A stretch of 64,000 nt of DNA from Blastococcus sp. TF02-8 (lineage in GTDB: Bacteria; Actinomycetota; Actinomycetes; Mycobacteriales; Geodermatophilaceae), in contig NZ_QOHK01000003.1 of assembly GCF_003319175.1 (NCBI RefSeq), positions 310,001-374,000 on the forward strand. Reading direction: 5' to 3'. The position numbers were made by a program, and so were the translations under genes. Below, one piece after another: positions 18,738 to 29,302 of the stretch (positions within the stretch are counted from its first letter, which is position 1; each line of letters begins with the position of its first letter). The notes beneath the pieces were generated by a model that did not search any database, was not told the DNA's origin, and was given only the letters and a program-made list of their open reading frames with translations.

Positions 18738-19841
18738 TCAGGGCAGTACGGTCACCGGCACCCGCTGCACGAGGTTGTTGGCCATGCCCTGCCGGTTCCA
18801 CTCCTGCTCGACCGGCTGGCCGCCCAGCTCGTCGGTGGCCCGCACGAGCAGCTCGCAGGCGCCCGTCGTCGCCGTCCAGTCGTAGGTCCACGCACGCCAG
18901 GCGTACGGGTGCGCCGGGTCGGCCGGGGCCAGGTCCGCCTGCGCCCAGGAAAGGCCGCCGTCGGTGCTGACCTCGACCCCCGTGAGAGCTGCGCGCCCGG
19001 ACCACGCGCGTCCGGTCAGGGACACCGGTCCGGGACGGAGGAACCGCTCGCGGGTCATGAAGTCCGGCCAGCCGGGCGGGGCCATCAGCGCACGCGGGCG
19101 GATCCGGGTGACCGGCTCGCCCGGGTCGTCGGCGTCGACCTTCAGCCGGTAGGCGGTCGCGTTCTGGTAGCCGGTGAAGCGCTCGGTCAGGACCTCGATG
19201 CGGGAGAGCCACTTGACGTGCGCCATCCCGTACCAGCCGGGGACGACGAGCCGTAGCGGCGCACCGTGCTGCGGGAGCAGCGGCATCCCGTTCATGCCCC
19301 AGACCAGCAGGACCTCCGGGCGGAGGGCCTCGGGCACCGGCAGACCGCGGGCGTAGTCCTGCTCGACCCCCCGTTCGACGCCGTGGTCGGCCCCGGTGAA
19401 GGCGACGTCGACGGCGTCGGGGGAGAGGCCGGCCTCGGTGAGCAGGGGGGCCAGCGGCGTGCCGGTCCACTCCGCGGTGCCGACCGCCTCCAGCAGCCAG
19501 GGCTGGCTCACCGGGCGGGGCTCGAAGCGGGCCCGCCCGTTGCCGGCGCACTCGAGGAGGACCCGGGAGGTGACGGCCGGGCGGCGCATCAGGTCGGCCA
19601 GGGAGAGGGTGGTCGGCCGGTCGACGGCGCCGCCGATCTCCAGCTGCCAGGAGTGGGCATCGGTGGCCGGGATGTCGAAGTGGGTCAGCACGTAGTGGAG
19701 CCCGGGCGGGGTGACGTCGTAGCGCAGCGCCTCCAGCGGCAGGCCGTGGTTGCGGGTCGCCAGGGCCAGCTCGTCCAGCCCGATGCCCTCACCGGGGTCG
19801 GCGACGCGGGCCCGGCTGTTCGAGGTCTGCGCGATGGTCAC
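18738..19841 (-). CDS. Molybdopterin-dependent sulfite oxidase family protein
   Basis: A 367-residue protein with the sulfite oxidase Moco domain (~45-235) and the C-terminal Mo-co dimerisation domain (~250-365). The cysteine that ligates Mo is in LLECAGNGR (~96). The WGMNGMPLLPQHGAPLRLVV and GWYGMAHVKWLSRI segments are typical of the pterin-binding fold. No haem domain and no Tat signal is present, so it is a cytosolic enzyme of the plant/bacterial type. The substrate may be sulfite or another S-oxide. GTG at 19841 is the annotated start. It is convergent with the symporter operon. Confidence 0.9.
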   Translation of the reverse strand: MTIAQTSNSRARVADPGEGIGLDELALATRNHGLPLEALRYDVTPPGLHYVLTHFDIPATDAHSWQLEIGGAVDRPTTLSLADLMRRPAVTSRVLLECAGNGRARFEPRPVSQPWLLEAVGTAEWTGTPLAPLLTEAGLSPDAVDVAFTGADHGVERGVEQDYARGLPVPEALRPEVLLVWGMNGMPLLPQHGAPLRLVVPGWYGMAHVKWLSRIEVLTERFTGYQNATAYRLKVDADDPGEPVTRIRPRALMAPPGWPDFMTRERFLRPGPVSLTGRAWSGRAALTGVEVSTDGGLSWAQADLAPADPAHPYAWRAWTYDWTATTGACELLVRATDELGGQPVEQEWNRQGMANNLVQRVPVTVLP

Positions 19842-19859
19842 GAGGTGCAGTCTGACCTG

Positions 19860-20561
19860 TCAGCGGGCGGCGCGGGAGATGGCGGCCGCGGCGTCGAGGA
19901 CGGCACCGACGACCTCCGCGCCCGGCCGCCGGCCCAGTCGCTCGACCGGCCCGGAGATGGAGACGGCCCCGAGGACCGCTCCGGTCTGGTCCCGCACCGG
20001 GGCGGACAGGGAGGCCACGCCGGCCTCGCGCTCGGCCACGCTGTGCGCCCACCCGCGGCGGCGGACGTCGAGCAGGGTCCGGGCGGTGAAGCTCGCCGAG
20101 GGCAGCAGCCGGGTCACCTCGTCGGCCGGCATGAACGCCAGCAGCGCGTGTGCCGCCGAGCCCGCCGTCATGGGCAGCCGGGCGCCGACGGGGACGGTGT
20201 CGCGCAGGCCGCTGGTGCGCTCGGCGGCCGCGACGCAGACGCGGGTGGCGCCGTCGCGCACGTAGAACTGGGCGCTCTCACCGGTCGCGTCCCGCAGGGT
20301 CACCAGGTGCCGGCCGGCGATCTCGCCGATGTCGGCGGTGCCGCGGCCGAGCTCGGCGAGTGCGGGCCCGGGGGCCCAGCTGCCCCCGTCGGTGCGCCGG
20401 ACGAGGCGGTGGCCCTCCAGCGCGACGGCCAGCCGGTGGGCCGTGGCACGTGGCAGACCGGTGCGCGTGACGAGCTCGGCGAGGGTCGCCGGCTCCTGCG
20501 CCACGGCATGGAGGATCGACACCGCTTTGTCCAGAACCGCGACCGGGTTAGGCTGTCCCAC
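19860..20561 (-). CDS. ndgR: IclR-family regulator divergent from leuCD (NdgR/LtbR type)
   Basis: A 233-residue IclR regulator. The N-terminal winged HTH has ATLAELVTRTGLPRATAHRL as recognition region (~25-45), and the C-terminal effector domain has ESAQFYVRDG, ERTSGLRDTVPVG and REAGVASLSAPV. The sequence and its position back-to-back with leuC match NdgR/AreB of Streptomyces and LtbR of Corynebacterium, which control leuCD. Regulation of the leuC promoter is therefore expected. GTG at 20561 is preferred; ATG at 20582 would add seven residues including three Cys that look unlike the family. Effectors in the family are amino acids or related metabolites. Confidence 0.85.
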   Translation of the reverse strand: MGQPNPVAVLDKAVSILHAVAQEPATLAELVTRTGLPRATAHRLAVALEGHRLVRRTDGGSWAPGPALAELGRGTADIGEIAGRHLVTLRDATGESAQFYVRDGATRVCVAAAERTSGLRDTVPVGARLPMTAGSAAHALLAFMPADEVTRLLPSASFTARTLLDVRRRGWAHSVAEREAGVASLSAPVRDQTGAVLGAVSISGPVERLGRRPGAEVVGAVLDAAAAISRAAR

Positions 20562-20637
20562 ACAGCAATACTTGCATCCCATCCTGTGAGATCGCTACCC
20601 CGATCCCCGGACGGATGACCCGGCGAGAGGACGAACC
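20562..20637. promoter_or_regulatory. Divergent iclR/leuC control region
   Basis: The 76-bp gap should hold both promoters and the IclR-type operator. A small perfect dyad GCAATACTTGC (20565-20575) lies inside a wider CACAG (20561-20565) / CTGTG (20584-20588) inverted pair. TAGGCT at 20549-20554 could be the leuC -10, giving a ~77-nt leader without Leu codons. GAGAGGA at ~20625 is the leuC ribosome-binding site. Confidence 0.4.
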
Positions 20638-22044
20638 GTGCCGAAGACCCTGGCAGAGAAGGTCTACGAGGCCCACGTGGTGCGCAGCACCGCGGGCGAG
20701 CCCGACCTGCTCTACATCGACCTGCACCTGGTGCACGAGGTGACCAGCCCGCAGGCCTTCGACGGTCTCCGGGCGGCCGGCCGCACGGTTCGCCACCCGG
20801 AGCTCACCATGGCGACCGAGGACCACAACGTCCCGACACTGGACATCCTCAAGCCCATCGCCGACCCGATCAGCCGCGCCCAGGTCGACGCGCTGCGGAG
20901 GAACGCGAAGGAGTTCGGCATCCGGCTGGCGCCGATGGGCGACCGCGACCAGGGCATCGTGCACGTGATCGGCCCGCAGCTGGGCCTCACCCAGCCCGGC
21001 ATGACGATCGTCTGCGGTGACAGCCACACCTCCACCCACGGCGCCTTCGGCGCGCTGGCCTTCGGCATCGGCACCAGCGAGGTCGAGCACGTGCTGGCCA
21101 CCCAGACGTTGCCGCAGTACAAGCCGAAGCAGATGTCGGTCACCGTCGACGGCGAGCTGGCCCCCGGGGTGTCCGCGAAGGACATCATCCTGGCCGTCAT
21201 CGCCCAGATCGGCACCAACGGCGCCGCCGGGCACGTCATCGAGTACCGGGGCAGCGCGATCGAGGCGCTGTCCATGGAGGCGCGCATGACGATCTGCAAC
21301 ATGTCGATCGAGGCCGGCGCCAAGGCCGGGCTCATCGCGCCGGACCGGACGACCTTCGACTTCCTCCAGGGCCGCCCGCACGCGCCGCAGGGCGCGGACT
21401 GGGACGCCGCCGTCGAGTACTGGTCGACGCTGCGCACCGACGAGGGGGCGGTCTTCGACGCGGAGGTCGTGCTCGACGCCTCGACGCTGACCCCGTTCGT
21501 CACCTGGGGCACCAACCCCGGGCAGGGCCTGCCGATCGACGGCGTCGTGCCCGACCCGGCCGACTTCGCCGACGAGGGCGAGCGGCGGGCCGCCGAGCAG
21601 GCGCTGGCCTACATGGGGCTGACCGCCGGCACCCCGCTGCGCGAGATCGAGGTCGACACCGTCTTCCTCGGTTCCTGCACCAACGGGCGCATCGAGGACC
21701 TGCGGGTCGCCGCGGACCTCCTGCGCGGCAGGAAGATCGACCCGAGCACCCGGATGCTCGTCGTCCCCGGCTCGGTGGGCGTCAAGGCGCAGGCCGAGGC
21801 GGAGGGGCTGGACAAGGTCTTCCTCGAGGCCGGCGCCGAGTGGCGCGGCGCGGGCTGCTCCATGTGCCTGGGCATGAACCCGGACCAGCTCAAGCCGGGC
21901 GAGCGGTCGGCCTCCACCAGCAACCGCAACTTCCAGGGCCGGCAGGGCAAGGGCGGGCGCACCCACCTGGTGTCGCCGTCGGTGGCGGCCGCCACCGCGC
22001 TCACCGGCAAGCTGACCGCCCCTGCCGATCTGATCGGAGCCTGA
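20638..22044 (+). CDS. leuC: 3-isopropylmalate dehydratase large subunit
   Basis: This aconitase-family [4Fe-4S] protein isomerises 2- to 3-isopropylmalate together with LeuD. It has 468 residues. The three cluster cysteines are in the [11 protein letters not shown] motif (~344) and the [11 protein letters not shown] motif (~404/407), and [13 protein letters not shown] (~125) is the substrate loop. GTG at 20638 has GAGAGGA upstream. leuD follows after 5 bases. With LeuD it may also act on citramalate in the CimA route to isoleucine, as these enzymes often do. Confidence 0.96.
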   Translation: MPKTLAEKVYEAHVVRSTAGEPDLLYIDLHLVHEVTSPQAFDGLRAAGRTVRHPELTMATEDHNVPTLDILKPIADPISRAQVDALRRNAKEFGIRLAPMGDRDQGIVHVIGPQLGLTQPGMTIVCGDSHTSTHGAFGALAFGIGTSEVEHVLATQTLPQYKPKQMSVTVDGELAPGVSAKDIILAVIAQIGTNGAAGHVIEYRGSAIEALSMEARMTICNMSIEAGAKAGLIAPDRTTFDFLQGRPHAPQGADWDAAVEYWSTLRTDEGAVFDAEVVLDASTLTPFVTWGTNPGQGLPIDGVVPDPADFADEGERRAAEQALAYMGLTAGTPLREIEVDTVFLGSCTNGRIEDLRVAADLLRGRKIDPSTRMLVVPGSVGVKAQAEAEGLDKVFLEAGAEWRGAGCSMCLGMNPDQLKPGERSASTSNRNFQGRQGKGGRTHLVSPSVAAATALTGKLTAPADLIGA

Positions 22045-22049
22045 CCGCC

Positions 22050-22649
22050 ATGGACGCCTTCACCACGCACACCGGCACCGCCGCGCCCCTGCGCCGTAGC
22101 GCCGTCGACACCGACCAGATCATCCCCGCGGAGTACCTGAAGCGGATCACCCGCACCGGGTTCGAGGACGGCCTGTTCATCGCCTGGCGCACCAACGAGC
22201 CCGACTTCGTGCTCAACCAGCCGCAGTACGCCGACGCCTCGATCCTCGTGGCCGGCCCCGACTTCGGCACCGGCTCCTCGCGCGAGCACGCCAACTGGGC
22301 GCTGCTCGACGGCGGGTTCCGCGTCGTCATCAGCTCGCGGTTCGCCGACATCTTCCGCAACAACTCGACCAAGTCGGGGCTGCTCACCGTCGTCCTCCCG
22401 CAGGCCGAGGTGGAGAAGCTCTGGACCGCGATCGAGGCCGACCCGACGACGCCGGTGACCGTCGACCTGCAGGCGAAGGCGGTCTCCTACGGGGACACGG
22501 TCGTGCCGTTCGAGATCGACGACTACGTGCGCTGGCGGCTGCTCGAGGGGCTGGACGACGTGGGGCTCACCGAGCGGCACCTCGACGACATCGAGGCCTA
22601 CGAGGCGAAGCGGCCCTCGTGGCTGCCCACGGCGCTGCCCGCCCGGTGA
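22050..22649 (+). CDS. leuD: 3-isopropylmalate dehydratase small subunit
   Basis: The 199-residue small (swivelling) subunit of isopropylmalate isomerase. It has [18 protein letters not shown], the [16 protein letters not shown] substrate-binding motif and [15 protein letters not shown], all hallmarks of LeuD. The start ATG lies 5 bases after the leuC stop. In mycobacteria hupB follows leuD; here the convergent mutT1 gene begins at once, with only one base between the two stops. Confidence 0.96.
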   Translation: MDAFTTHTGTAAPLRRSAVDTDQIIPAEYLKRITRTGFEDGLFIAWRTNEPDFVLNQPQYADASILVAGPDFGTGSSREHANWALLDGGFRVVISSRFADIFRNNSTKSGLLTVVLPQAEVEKLWTAIEADPTTPVTVDLQAKAVSYGDTVVPFEIDDYVRWRLLEGLDDVGLTERHLDDIEAYEAKRPSWLPTALPAR

Positions 22650-22650
22650 G

Positions 22651-23568
22651 TCACGGGGCGTCCGGGTCCGGGCCGAGGTCGCGGTAGTAGTCGGCCGACA
22701 GCCCGCCCGGGCGCCCGCCGAGCACCCATACGCTGCCCTTGGCCGCGGGCGGGTGCAGACCGGGGACGCCGTGGCCGTGCACGCCGAGCGCGGCGAGCAC
22801 GGTCGGGATGGTGCCGCCCTGGCTGCAGACGACGGTGACGCCCGGGCCCTCCAGCAGCCGCAGGGTCGTCTCCAGCGCGCGGTGGGGATCGCCGCCGAAC
22901 TCCGGCTCGCCGAACTCGACCAGCTCCTCGACGTCCAGCCCCAGGTGCTCGGCGAGCGGGGTGACCGTCTGCCGGCACCGCAGCGGGGTGGCGGTCGCCA
23001 CCGTCGTGGGTCCGAACAGCGGGAGCACCCGGGCGAGCTGCCGGGACTGCTCCTCCCCGGCGGGGGTGAGCGGGCGGACGTCGTCGGGACCGCTCCAGGC
23101 GTCGCTGCTCCCGGCCTTGCCGTGCCGGACCAGGACCAGCGACGGCTCCCGCGGCAGATCGGTGCGCGCCAGGTCGGCCAGCACCTGGCGGTCGGCGTCG
23201 TGCGTGCACAGCGCTGCCGCGTCGCCGGGGGACAGCCAGCGCAGCTCGTCGACCTCCTCGTTGGGTGCGAACTCGCCGCCGGTGACCCGCATCAGCCAGT
23301 AGTCGACCCGCTTGTCGCCCTCGGGCACCCGGTACCGGCTGGTCACGCTGCGGCGCCCGGCGACCGCGGTCAGCCCCGTCTCCTCGGCGACCTCGCGGAC
23401 CGCCGCGGTCAGCGAGTGCTCTCCCGGGTCGAGCTTGCCCTTGGGTAGCGACCAGTCGTCGTAGCGCGGGCGGTGCACGACCGCGGTCTCGATGCCGCCG
23501 TCGCCGGTCGGCCGCCACACCGCACCGCCCGCGGCGACGACGGTGCGCGCCTCAGCTCGTGAGCTCAT
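22651..23568 (-). CDS. mutT1: MutT1-type Nudix hydrolase with histidine phosphatase domain
   Basis: A 305-residue two-domain protein as in mycobacterial MutT1. The N-terminal Nudix domain (~8-135) has an intact Nudix box starting GKLDPGE and continuing REVAEETGL. The C-terminal histidine phosphatase domain (~165-300) has [11 protein letters not shown] with the catalytic His and a second His near VVCSQGG. Family members hydrolyse 8-oxo-(d)GTP and diadenosine polyphosphates. The ATG at 23568 (MSSRAEAR) lies inside the 3' end of ppk, a 17-base overlap, so the two are coupled. Confidence 0.92.
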   Translation of the reverse strand: MSSRAEARTVVAAGGAVWRPTGDGGIETAVVHRPRYDDWSLPKGKLDPGEHSLTAAVREVAEETGLTAVAGRRSVTSRYRVPEGDKRVDYWLMRVTGGEFAPNEEVDELRWLSPGDAAALCTHDADRQVLADLARTDLPREPSLVLVRHGKAGSSDAWSGPDDVRPLTPAGEEQSRQLARVLPLFGPTTVATATPLRCRQTVTPLAEHLGLDVEELVEFGEPEFGGDPHRALETTLRLLEGPGVTVVCSQGGTIPTVLAALGVHGHGVPGLHPPAAKGSVWVLGGRPGGLSADYYRDLGPDPDAP

Positions 23569-25627
23569 GGATCCGGTGCAGCAGCTCGGCCTGGTAGTCG
23601 CGGCCCTCGAGTCGTTCCCAGCACCCGTCGCTGCGCAGCTCCCAGCAGCGGACACCGGGGGCGAGGGCCGGCTCGAGGGTCTCCTGCAGCTGGGTGCGGG
23701 CCGCCTCGTCGCACACCCGCAGCAGCACCTCCACCCGCCGGTCGAGGTTGCGGTGCATCAGGTCGGCGCTGCCGATCCACCACTCGGCCTCCCCGCCGTT
23801 GAGGAACGACATGACCCGGGAGTGCTCGAGGAACCGGCCGACGATCGAGCGCACGCGGATGGTCTCCGACAGGCCGGGGACCCCGGGGCGCAGCGCGCAG
23901 ATGCCGCGCACGAACAGGTCCACCGGGACGCCGGCCTGCGATGCCTCGTAGAGGGCGTCGATGATCTTCTCGTCGACCAGCGAGTTCACCTTGATCCGGA
24001 TGCCGGCCGGTCGTCCCTCGGCGGCGTGCCGGGCCTCGCGGCGGATCCTGTCGACCAGGCCCGTGCGGATGCCGTGCGGGGCCACCATCAGCGTCCGGTA
24101 GTTGGTCTGCCGCGAGTAGCCGGTGAGCGTGTTGAACAGGTCGGTGAGGTCGGCACCGACCCGAGGGTCGGCGGTCAGGATGCCGACGTCCTCGTAGATG
24201 CGCGCCGTCTTCGGGTTGTAGTTGCCCGTGCCGATGTGGCAGTAGCGGCGGATCACCCCCTGCTCCCGTCGGACCACCAGTGCGGTCTTGCAGTGGGTCT
24301 TGAGCCCGACCAGCCCGTAGACGACGTGGCAGCCGGCGCGCTCCAGCGAGCGGGCCCAGCTGATGTTGGCCTCCTCGTCGAAGCGGGCCTTGATCTCCAC
24401 GAGGACGACGACCTGCTTGCCGGCCTCGGCCGCCTCGATGAGCGCGTTGACGATGGGTGAGTCGCCCGAGGTCCGGTACAGCGTCTGCTTGATCGCCAGC
24501 ACGTTCGGGTCGGCGGCCGCCTGCTCGATGAAGCGCTGCACGCTCGTGGCGAACGAGTGGTACGGGTGGTGGACCAGCACGTCGCCCTCGCGCAGGGTGG
24601 CGAAGACGCTCTTCGGGGTCTCGCCCTCGCTCAGCCGCGGATGGGTGGCGGGCACGAAGGGGTCGTCCTTGAGCTCCGGGCGGTCGAGGTCGTACAGCGC
24701 CCAGAGGGAGGCCAGGTCGAGCAGCCCGGGCACGTGCACGACGTCGTCGGGAGAGACCTCGAGCTCGGACACCAGGACCTCGAGGATCCGCGGATCCATG
24801 GGATCGGCCACCTCGAGGCGCACCGCGGGCCCGAACCGGCGGCGCGCCAGCTCCCGTTCGAGGGCCTGCAGCAGGTCCTCGTCGCGGTCCTCCTCCACCT
24901 CGAGGTCCGCGTTGCGGGTGACCCGGAACAGGTGGTGGTCGATGACCTCCAGGCCCGGGAACAGCTGCGGGAGGTGCGCGGCGATCAGGTCCTCCAGCGG
25001 CAGGAAGGTGGCCGTGTCGTCGGTCCTCCCCACCTGCACGAAGCGGGGCACGTTGTTGGGCACCTTGAGCCGCGCGAAGCGGGGTGCCCCCGTCTCGGGG
25101 TCGCGCACCGACACGGCCAGGTTCAGCGACAACCCGCTGATGTAGGGGAACGGGTGCGCCGGGTCGACGGCCAGCGGCGTGAGCACCGGGAACACCTGGT
25201 CGCGGAAGTACTCGCGCAGCCGCACGGTCGCGTCGTCCTCCAGCTCGTCCCACCGGACGATCCGGATGCCCGCGTCCGCCAGCCGCGGGAGGACGTCCTC
25301 GTTGAAGACGTCGGAGTGCCGCTGGACCAGCTCCTGGGTGCGCGCGGTGACCCGCTCCAGCTGCTCGCGGATCGTCAGCCCGTCGGGCGAGCGGACGGTG
25401 AGCCCGGTGCTCTGCCGGCGCTTCAGCCCGGCGATGCGCACCATGAAGAACTCGTCGAGGTTGCTGGCGAAGATCGCCAGGTACTTCACCCGCTCGAGCA
25501 GGGGCAGCGCGTCGTCCTCGGCCAGCTCCAGCACGCGGGAGTTGAAGTCCAGCCAGGACAGCTCCCGGTTCAGGTAGCGGTCGGTCCGGGGCACGCTCTC
25601 GGAGGCCACCCGGTCATCGTGCCGCAC
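23552..25627 (-). CDS. ppk: Polyphosphate kinase 1
   Basis: PPK1 reversibly makes polyphosphate from ATP. The product is 691 residues, the normal length. The N domain has [20 protein letters not shown]. The phosphorylated His lies in [14 protein letters not shown] (~440), the [17 protein letters not shown] segment follows, and the second catalytic His is in [16 protein letters not shown] at 25627 overlaps the cofC stop; GTG at 25609 is an alternative that removes the overlap. It lies between cofC and mutT1 on the minus strand, as in Mycobacterium. Confidence 0.95.
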   Translation of the reverse strand: MRHDDRVASESVPRTDRYLNRELSWLDFNSRVLELAEDDALPLLERVKYLAIFASNLDEFFMVRIAGLKRRQSTGLTVRSPDGLTIREQLERVTARTQELVQRHSDVFNEDVLPRLADAGIRIVRWDELEDDATVRLREYFRDQVFPVLTPLAVDPAHPFPYISGLSLNLAVSVRDPETGAPRFARLKVPNNVPRFVQVGRTDDTATFLPLEDLIAAHLPQLFPGLEVIDHHLFRVTRNADLEVEEDRDEDLLQALERELARRRFGPAVRLEVADPMDPRILEVLVSELEVSPDDVVHVPGLLDLASLWALYDLDRPELKDDPFVPATHPRLSEGETPKSVFATLREGDVLVHHPYHSFATSVQRFIEQAAADPNVLAIKQTLYRTSGDSPIVNALIEAAEAGKQVVVLVEIKARFDEEANISWARSLERAGCHVVYGLVGLKTHCKTALVVRREQGVIRRYCHIGTGNYNPKTARIYEDVGILTADPRVGADLTDLFNTLTGYSRQTNYRTLMVAPHGIRTGLVDRIRREARHAAEGRPAGIRIKVNSLVDEKIIDALYEASQAGVPVDLFVRGICALRPGVPGLSETIRVRSIVGRFLEHSRVMSFLNGGEAEWWIGSADLMHRNLDRRVEVLLRVCDEAARTQLQETLEPALAPGVRCWELRSDGCWERLEGRDYQAELLHRIHELTS

Positions 25628-26264
25628 CCAGGTGAACGGCGAGCGTCGACCAGACGCGCAGGAGCTCCGTCGTCCGCGGGCCGGGACCCAGGGCGAGGGC
25701 GGCGCGGAGGTCCTCGGCGGTGTCGACGTCGCGCAGCAACCCGGGCCAGTCGCCGTGCAGCGGCACGGCGCCGTCGGCCCGGTGTGCCGCGGCCGAGCCG
25801 TTCCCGAAGCGGGGCCGCAGCGGCGTGCCGACGGCGGTCAGCAGCGTCGTGCCGGTGCCCTGCGCGTCGGCCACGAAGCAGCGGGGCGCCGTCGACGCGG
25901 CAGCCAGCGCCGCCTCCAGCTCGGCCGGCCGCAGGGCGGGCAGGTCGGAGGAGAGCGCGGCCACGGCCTCGCCGGCACCGCGCGCGCCGTGCTCGAGAGC
26001 GGGGTTGAGGCCGCGGTCGGGCTCGTCAGGCACCGTCCGCGCACCGAGGCCGCGCACCAGGTCGGCGGCGGCGGGCTCGTCGGTGACGACGACGACCGAA
26101 CCGACCGCGGGGCAGGCGAGGGCGGCCGCCACCGTGTCGGCCAGCAGCGCCAGGACCAGGGCGGTGTGGTCCCCGCCGGGCAGGGCGGTGAGCGGCTGCA
26201 GCCGGGTCTTGGCCACGGCGAGCCGCTTCGCCGGAACCACGACCGACCAGCTGTCCACGGCCAC
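25614..26264 (-). CDS. cofC: Phosphoenolpyruvate/2-phospholactate guanylyltransferase (F420 synthesis)
   Basis: A 216-residue nucleotidyltransferase of the CofC/FbiD family, which activates PEP (Actinobacteria) or 2-phospholactate for coenzyme F420 synthesis. The N-terminal motif [15 protein letters not shown] binds [16 protein letters not shown] carries the metal-binding Asp, and TTLLTAVG and [11 protein letters not shown] are typical. The start at GTG 26264 gives a normal N-terminus; upstream codons are not protein-like. Its position before ppk matches Rv2983 (fbiD). The rest of the F420 genes are outside the window. Confidence 0.9.
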   Translation of the reverse strand: MAVDSWSVVVPAKRLAVAKTRLQPLTALPGGDHTALVLALLADTVAAALACPAVGSVVVVTDEPAAADLVRGLGARTVPDEPDRGLNPALEHGARGAGEAVAALSSDLPALRPAELEAALAAASTAPRCFVADAQGTGTTLLTAVGTPLRPRFGNGSAAAHRADGAVPLHGDWPGLLRDVDTAEDLRAALALGPGPRTTELLRVWSTLAVHLGAAR

Positions 26265-26374
26265 AATGTGAGCACACCCGCACCGCTCCCGGGGACCGGC
26301 AGGACCCCCGGTGGCCCACGGGCGGACGAGCAGGTCGATCATGGTCTGGCTCACAGGAGAGGGAGGCGGGGCCG

Positions 26375-27139
26375 GTGGCGGTGGAGAGATGGCGCAGCCG
26401 GGGGCACATCCCCTTCCCGCTGTGGCTGTGCATCGTGGTCGTCTACCCGGTGGCCTCGCTGCTGTTCCGGCTCCGCTACCGCGGTGCCGAGCGCATCCCC
26501 GCGACCGGTCCGGTGCTCCTCGTGGCCAACCACGTCTCGGTGCTCGACCCGCTGGCCTGCGCGCGACTGGTGTTCGACGCGGGTCGGATCCCGCACTTCC
26601 TGGCCAAGGAAGCGGTGTTCAAGGGGCTGGCCGGCACGATCCTGCGGGCCGCCGGGCAGATCCCCGTGGCCCGGTTCTCCACCGCCGCCCGCGGGGCGCT
26701 CGCTGCCGCCGAGGCCGATCTGCGGGCGGGCAACGTGATCGTGGTGTACCCCGAGGGCTCGGTGACCCGTGACCCCGACTGGTGGCCCATGCAGGCGCGC
26801 ACCGGCGCGGCCCACCTCGCGCTCACCACCGACGCACTCGTCCTGCCGGTCGCGCAGTGGGGGCCGCAGCGGGTGCACGACTACCACACCAAGAAGCTCC
26901 ACCTGCGCTTCCGGACCCCGGCGGACTACGTCGTCGGCGAGCCGGTCGACCTGACCGCCCTGCGGGCCGAGGTCCGCGCGGGCCGCCCCATCGACGCACC
27001 ACTGCTCCGGGAGACGACCGAGTTGCTGATGTCCCGGGTCCGTTCCCAGCTGGCCGAGCTCCGGGGCGAGCCCGCGCCCCTCGTCGTGCACCCCGCCCCG
27101 CGCCGCGAGACCCGGGGCGCCGACGGGAGCGCGGCGTGA
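26375..27139 (+). CDS. plsC: 1-acylglycerol-3-phosphate O-acyltransferase
   Basis: A PlsC-family acyltransferase of 254 residues that adds the second acyl chain in phosphatidic acid synthesis at the membrane. The catalytic NHxxxxD motif is [11 protein letters not shown] (~49-59). Other family blocks are [17 protein letters not shown] and [10 protein letters not shown]. One N-terminal hydrophobic segment ([18 protein letters not shown]) anchors it. GTG 26375 follows GGGAGG at 26361-26366. The stop overlaps the gpsA start (GTGA), so lipid backbone synthesis genes are coupled. Confidence 0.93.
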   Translation: MAVERWRSRGHIPFPLWLCIVVVYPVASLLFRLRYRGAERIPATGPVLLVANHVSVLDPLACARLVFDAGRIPHFLAKEAVFKGLAGTILRAAGQIPVARFSTAARGALAAAEADLRAGNVIVVYPEGSVTRDPDWWPMQARTGAAHLALTTDALVLPVAQWGPQRVHDYHTKKLHLRFRTPADYVVGEPVDLTALRAEVRAGRPIDAPLLRETTELLMSRVRSQLAELRGEPAPLVVHPAPRRETRGADGSAA

Positions 27140-28131
27140 CGCGGGCCGCCGTCCTCGGCGCCGGTTCCTGGGGGACGACGTTCGCCAAGGTGCTGGCCGA
27201 CGCCGGCTGCGACGTCGTGCTGCACGCCCGGCGACCCGAGCTGGCGAAGGCCATCACCGACGAGGCCGAGAACGCCGACTACCTGCCCGGGGTGCGGCTG
27301 CCCGAGCGGCTGCGGGCCACCTCGGACCCGGCCGAGGCACTGCTGGACGCCGACGTCGTGGTGCTGGCCGTGCCCTCGCAGTCCCTGCGCGACAACCTCA
27401 CCGCCTGGCGGGACCTGCTGCCGCCGGACGCCACGTTGCTGTCGCTGATGAAGGGCATCGAGCTCGGCACCACCAAGCGGATGAGCGAGGTGATCCAGGA
27501 GATCACCGGAGCCGGGCCCGAGCGGGTGGCGGCGCTGTCGGGGCCGAACCTCGCCCGGGAGATCGCCGAGGAGCAGCCGGCGGCCACGGTGATCGCCTGT
27601 CCCGACGCCGACCGCGCCGCCCAGCTGCAGGCGGCCTGCCACACCTCGTACTTCCGGCCCTACACGAACCCGGACCTCGTCGGCTGCGAGCTGGGGGGCG
27701 CGGTCAAGAACGTGATCGCGCTGTCCTGCGGGATCGCCGAGGGGCTCGGGTTCGGCGACAACACCCGCGCCTCGCTGATCACCCGCGGCCTGGCCGAGAC
27801 CGCCCGCCTGGGCATCGCGCTGGGGGCGGAGCTGACCACCTTCGCCGGGCTCGCCGGCCTCGGCGACCTCGTCGCCACCTGCAGCTCGCCGCTCTCCCGG
27901 AACCGCACCTTCGGCGAGAAGCTCGGCCGCGGCATGACGGTGGAGGAGGTGCAGCAGAGCACCCGGCAGACCGCCGAGGGCGTGAAGAGCTGCCGATCGG
28001 TGCTGGACCTGGCGCGGGCGCAGGGTGTCGACGTGCCCATCACCGAGGCCGTCGTCCGGGTCTGCCACGAGGGGGAGACGCCGGCCAAGGTGGTCCGGGA
28101 GATGATGTCGCGGGAGGCCAAGCCGGAGTGA
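27136..28131 (+). CDS. gpsA: Glycerol-3-phosphate dehydrogenase [NAD(P)+]
   Basis: GpsA reduces dihydroxyacetone phosphate to sn-glycerol-3-phosphate, the lipid backbone. It has 331 residues. The Rossmann motif is GAGSWGT (~8-14), the catalytic Lys is in [11 protein letters not shown], and the [14 protein letters not shown] segment binds substrate. GTG at 27136 overlaps the plsC stop. The neighbourhood (plsC, gpsA, pcs, ddl) groups membrane lipid and cell-wall precursor genes. Confidence 0.95.
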   Translation: MTRAAVLGAGSWGTTFAKVLADAGCDVVLHARRPELAKAITDEAENADYLPGVRLPERLRATSDPAEALLDADVVVLAVPSQSLRDNLTAWRDLLPPDATLLSLMKGIELGTTKRMSEVIQEITGAGPERVAALSGPNLAREIAEEQPAATVIACPDADRAAQLQAACHTSYFRPYTNPDLVGCELGGAVKNVIALSCGIAEGLGFGDNTRASLITRGLAETARLGIALGAELTTFAGLAGLGDLVATCSSPLSRNRTFGEKLGRGMTVEEVQQSTRQTAEGVKSCRSVLDLARAQGVDVPITEAVVRVCHEGETPAKVVREMMSREAKPE

Positions 28132-28159
28132 CCGGCCGGCCCCGGACGGACGGAGCACG

Positions 28160-29302
28160 GTGGACGGCGAGCTGAGCGGTTACGGGGACGGCACCCGGTC
28201 GGTCCGGGCGGGCGAGGACCCCTCGGTCCCCGGGGCGCCGCTGCGTCCCTCGCCGGTCTTCGCCGCCCCCTTCCACCTCGGCGACCAGCCGCCCCGCACC
28301 AACGGCGCGGACGCCTACGCCCGCACCGAGCAGCCGACGCTGCGCGTGTTCGAGGACGCGGTGGGCGAGCTCGACGGCGGGCGCGCGCTCTCCTTCGCCA
28401 CCGGCATGGCCGCGCTGACCGCCGCGGTGCTTGCCTGCGCCCGCAGCGGGGACCGCGTGGTCCTCCCGTCGGACGGCTACTACGCCACCCGCATGCTCGC
28501 CGCCGAGGAGCTCGCGCGGTTCGGGGTCGACGCGCAGTACGTGCCGACGCCGGACATCGAGCGGGTCGCCTCCTCCGGTGGCCTGGCCGGTGCCTCGTTG
28601 GTGCTCCTGGAGACGCCGAGCAACCCGCAGCTCGACGTCTGCGACATCGCCCTCGTGGCCGAGGCCGCGCACGCGGCCGGTGCGCTCGTCGCCGTCGACA
28701 ACACGACCGCGACCCCGCTGGGACAGCGCCCGCTGGCGCTGGGCGCGGACATGACCGTCGGCAGCGACACGAAGGCGCTGACCGGGCACAGCGACCTGCT
28801 GCTCGGGCACGTCAGCGTCACCGACGACCAGCTGTACGCGCGGCTCAAGGGCTTCCGGGACCGCACCGGAGCAACGCCGGGCCCGTTCGAGGCCTGGCTC
28901 GGGCACCGGTCGATGAGCACCCTGGACCTGCGGCTGGCGCGTCAGGCCGCCAACGCCGCCGCGGTGGTCGAGCTGCTCGACGGGCACCCGGCGGTGACGA
29001 ACCTGCGGTGGCCGTGGCGGCCGGAGGACCCGTCGTTCGCCCGGGCGGCGCGGCAGATGCTGCGCCCGAACGGGGTGGTGTCCCTGGAGCTCGCCGACGA
29101 GGCGGCGGTCGCCCGCCTGCTGGGCGCCACCCGGCTGTGGGCCGCCGCGACCAGCTTCGGCGGCGTGCACAGCACGATCGACCGGCGCGCGCAGTGGGGC
29201 GGCGACGACGTCCCGGCCGGGTTCGTCCGCCTGTCCTGCGGGATCGAGGACACCGCCGACCTGGTGGCCGACCTACGCAGCGGGCTGGACGCGCTCGGCT
29301 GA
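28160..29302 (+). CDS. Cys/Met metabolism PLP-dependent enzyme (cystathionine gamma-lyase-like)
   Basis: A 380-residue fold-type I PLP enzyme. The PLP lysine lies in GSDTKALTGHSDLLLG (~200). LETPSNPQLDVCDIA and AVDNTTATP carry the pyridine-ring Asp, and FATGMAALTAAVLA is the phosphate-binding loop. The closest class is actinobacterial cystathionine gamma-lyase, releasing cysteine, 2-oxobutyrate and ammonia; methionine gamma-lyase or cystathionine gamma-synthase cannot be excluded. GTG at 28160 has a weak GGAG upstream. Its last 30 bases overlap the convergent pcs gene. Confidence 0.87.
   Translation: MDGELSGYGDGTRSVRAGEDPSVPGAPLRPSPVFAAPFHLGDQPPRTNGADAYARTEQPTLRVFEDAVGELDGGRALSFATGMAALTAAVLACARSGDRVVLPSDGYYATRMLAAEELARFGVDAQYVPTPDIERVASSGGLAGASLVLLETPSNPQLDVCDIALVAEAAHAAGALVAVDNTTATPLGQRPLALGADMTVGSDTKALTGHSDLLLGHVSVTDDQLYARLKGFRDRTGATPGPFEAWLGHRSMSTLDLRLARQAANAAAVVELLDGHPAVTNLRWPWRPEDPSFARAARQMLRPNGVVSLELADEAAVARLLGATRLWAAATSFGGVHSTIDRRAQWGGDDVPAGFVRLSCGIEDTADLVADLRSGLDALG

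Noticed and set aside
20562-20582. Longer start of the IclR regulator at ATG 20582
   Set aside because: It adds MGCKYCC, which is unlike the family N-terminus, and would use up much of the short operator region; kept as an alternative only.
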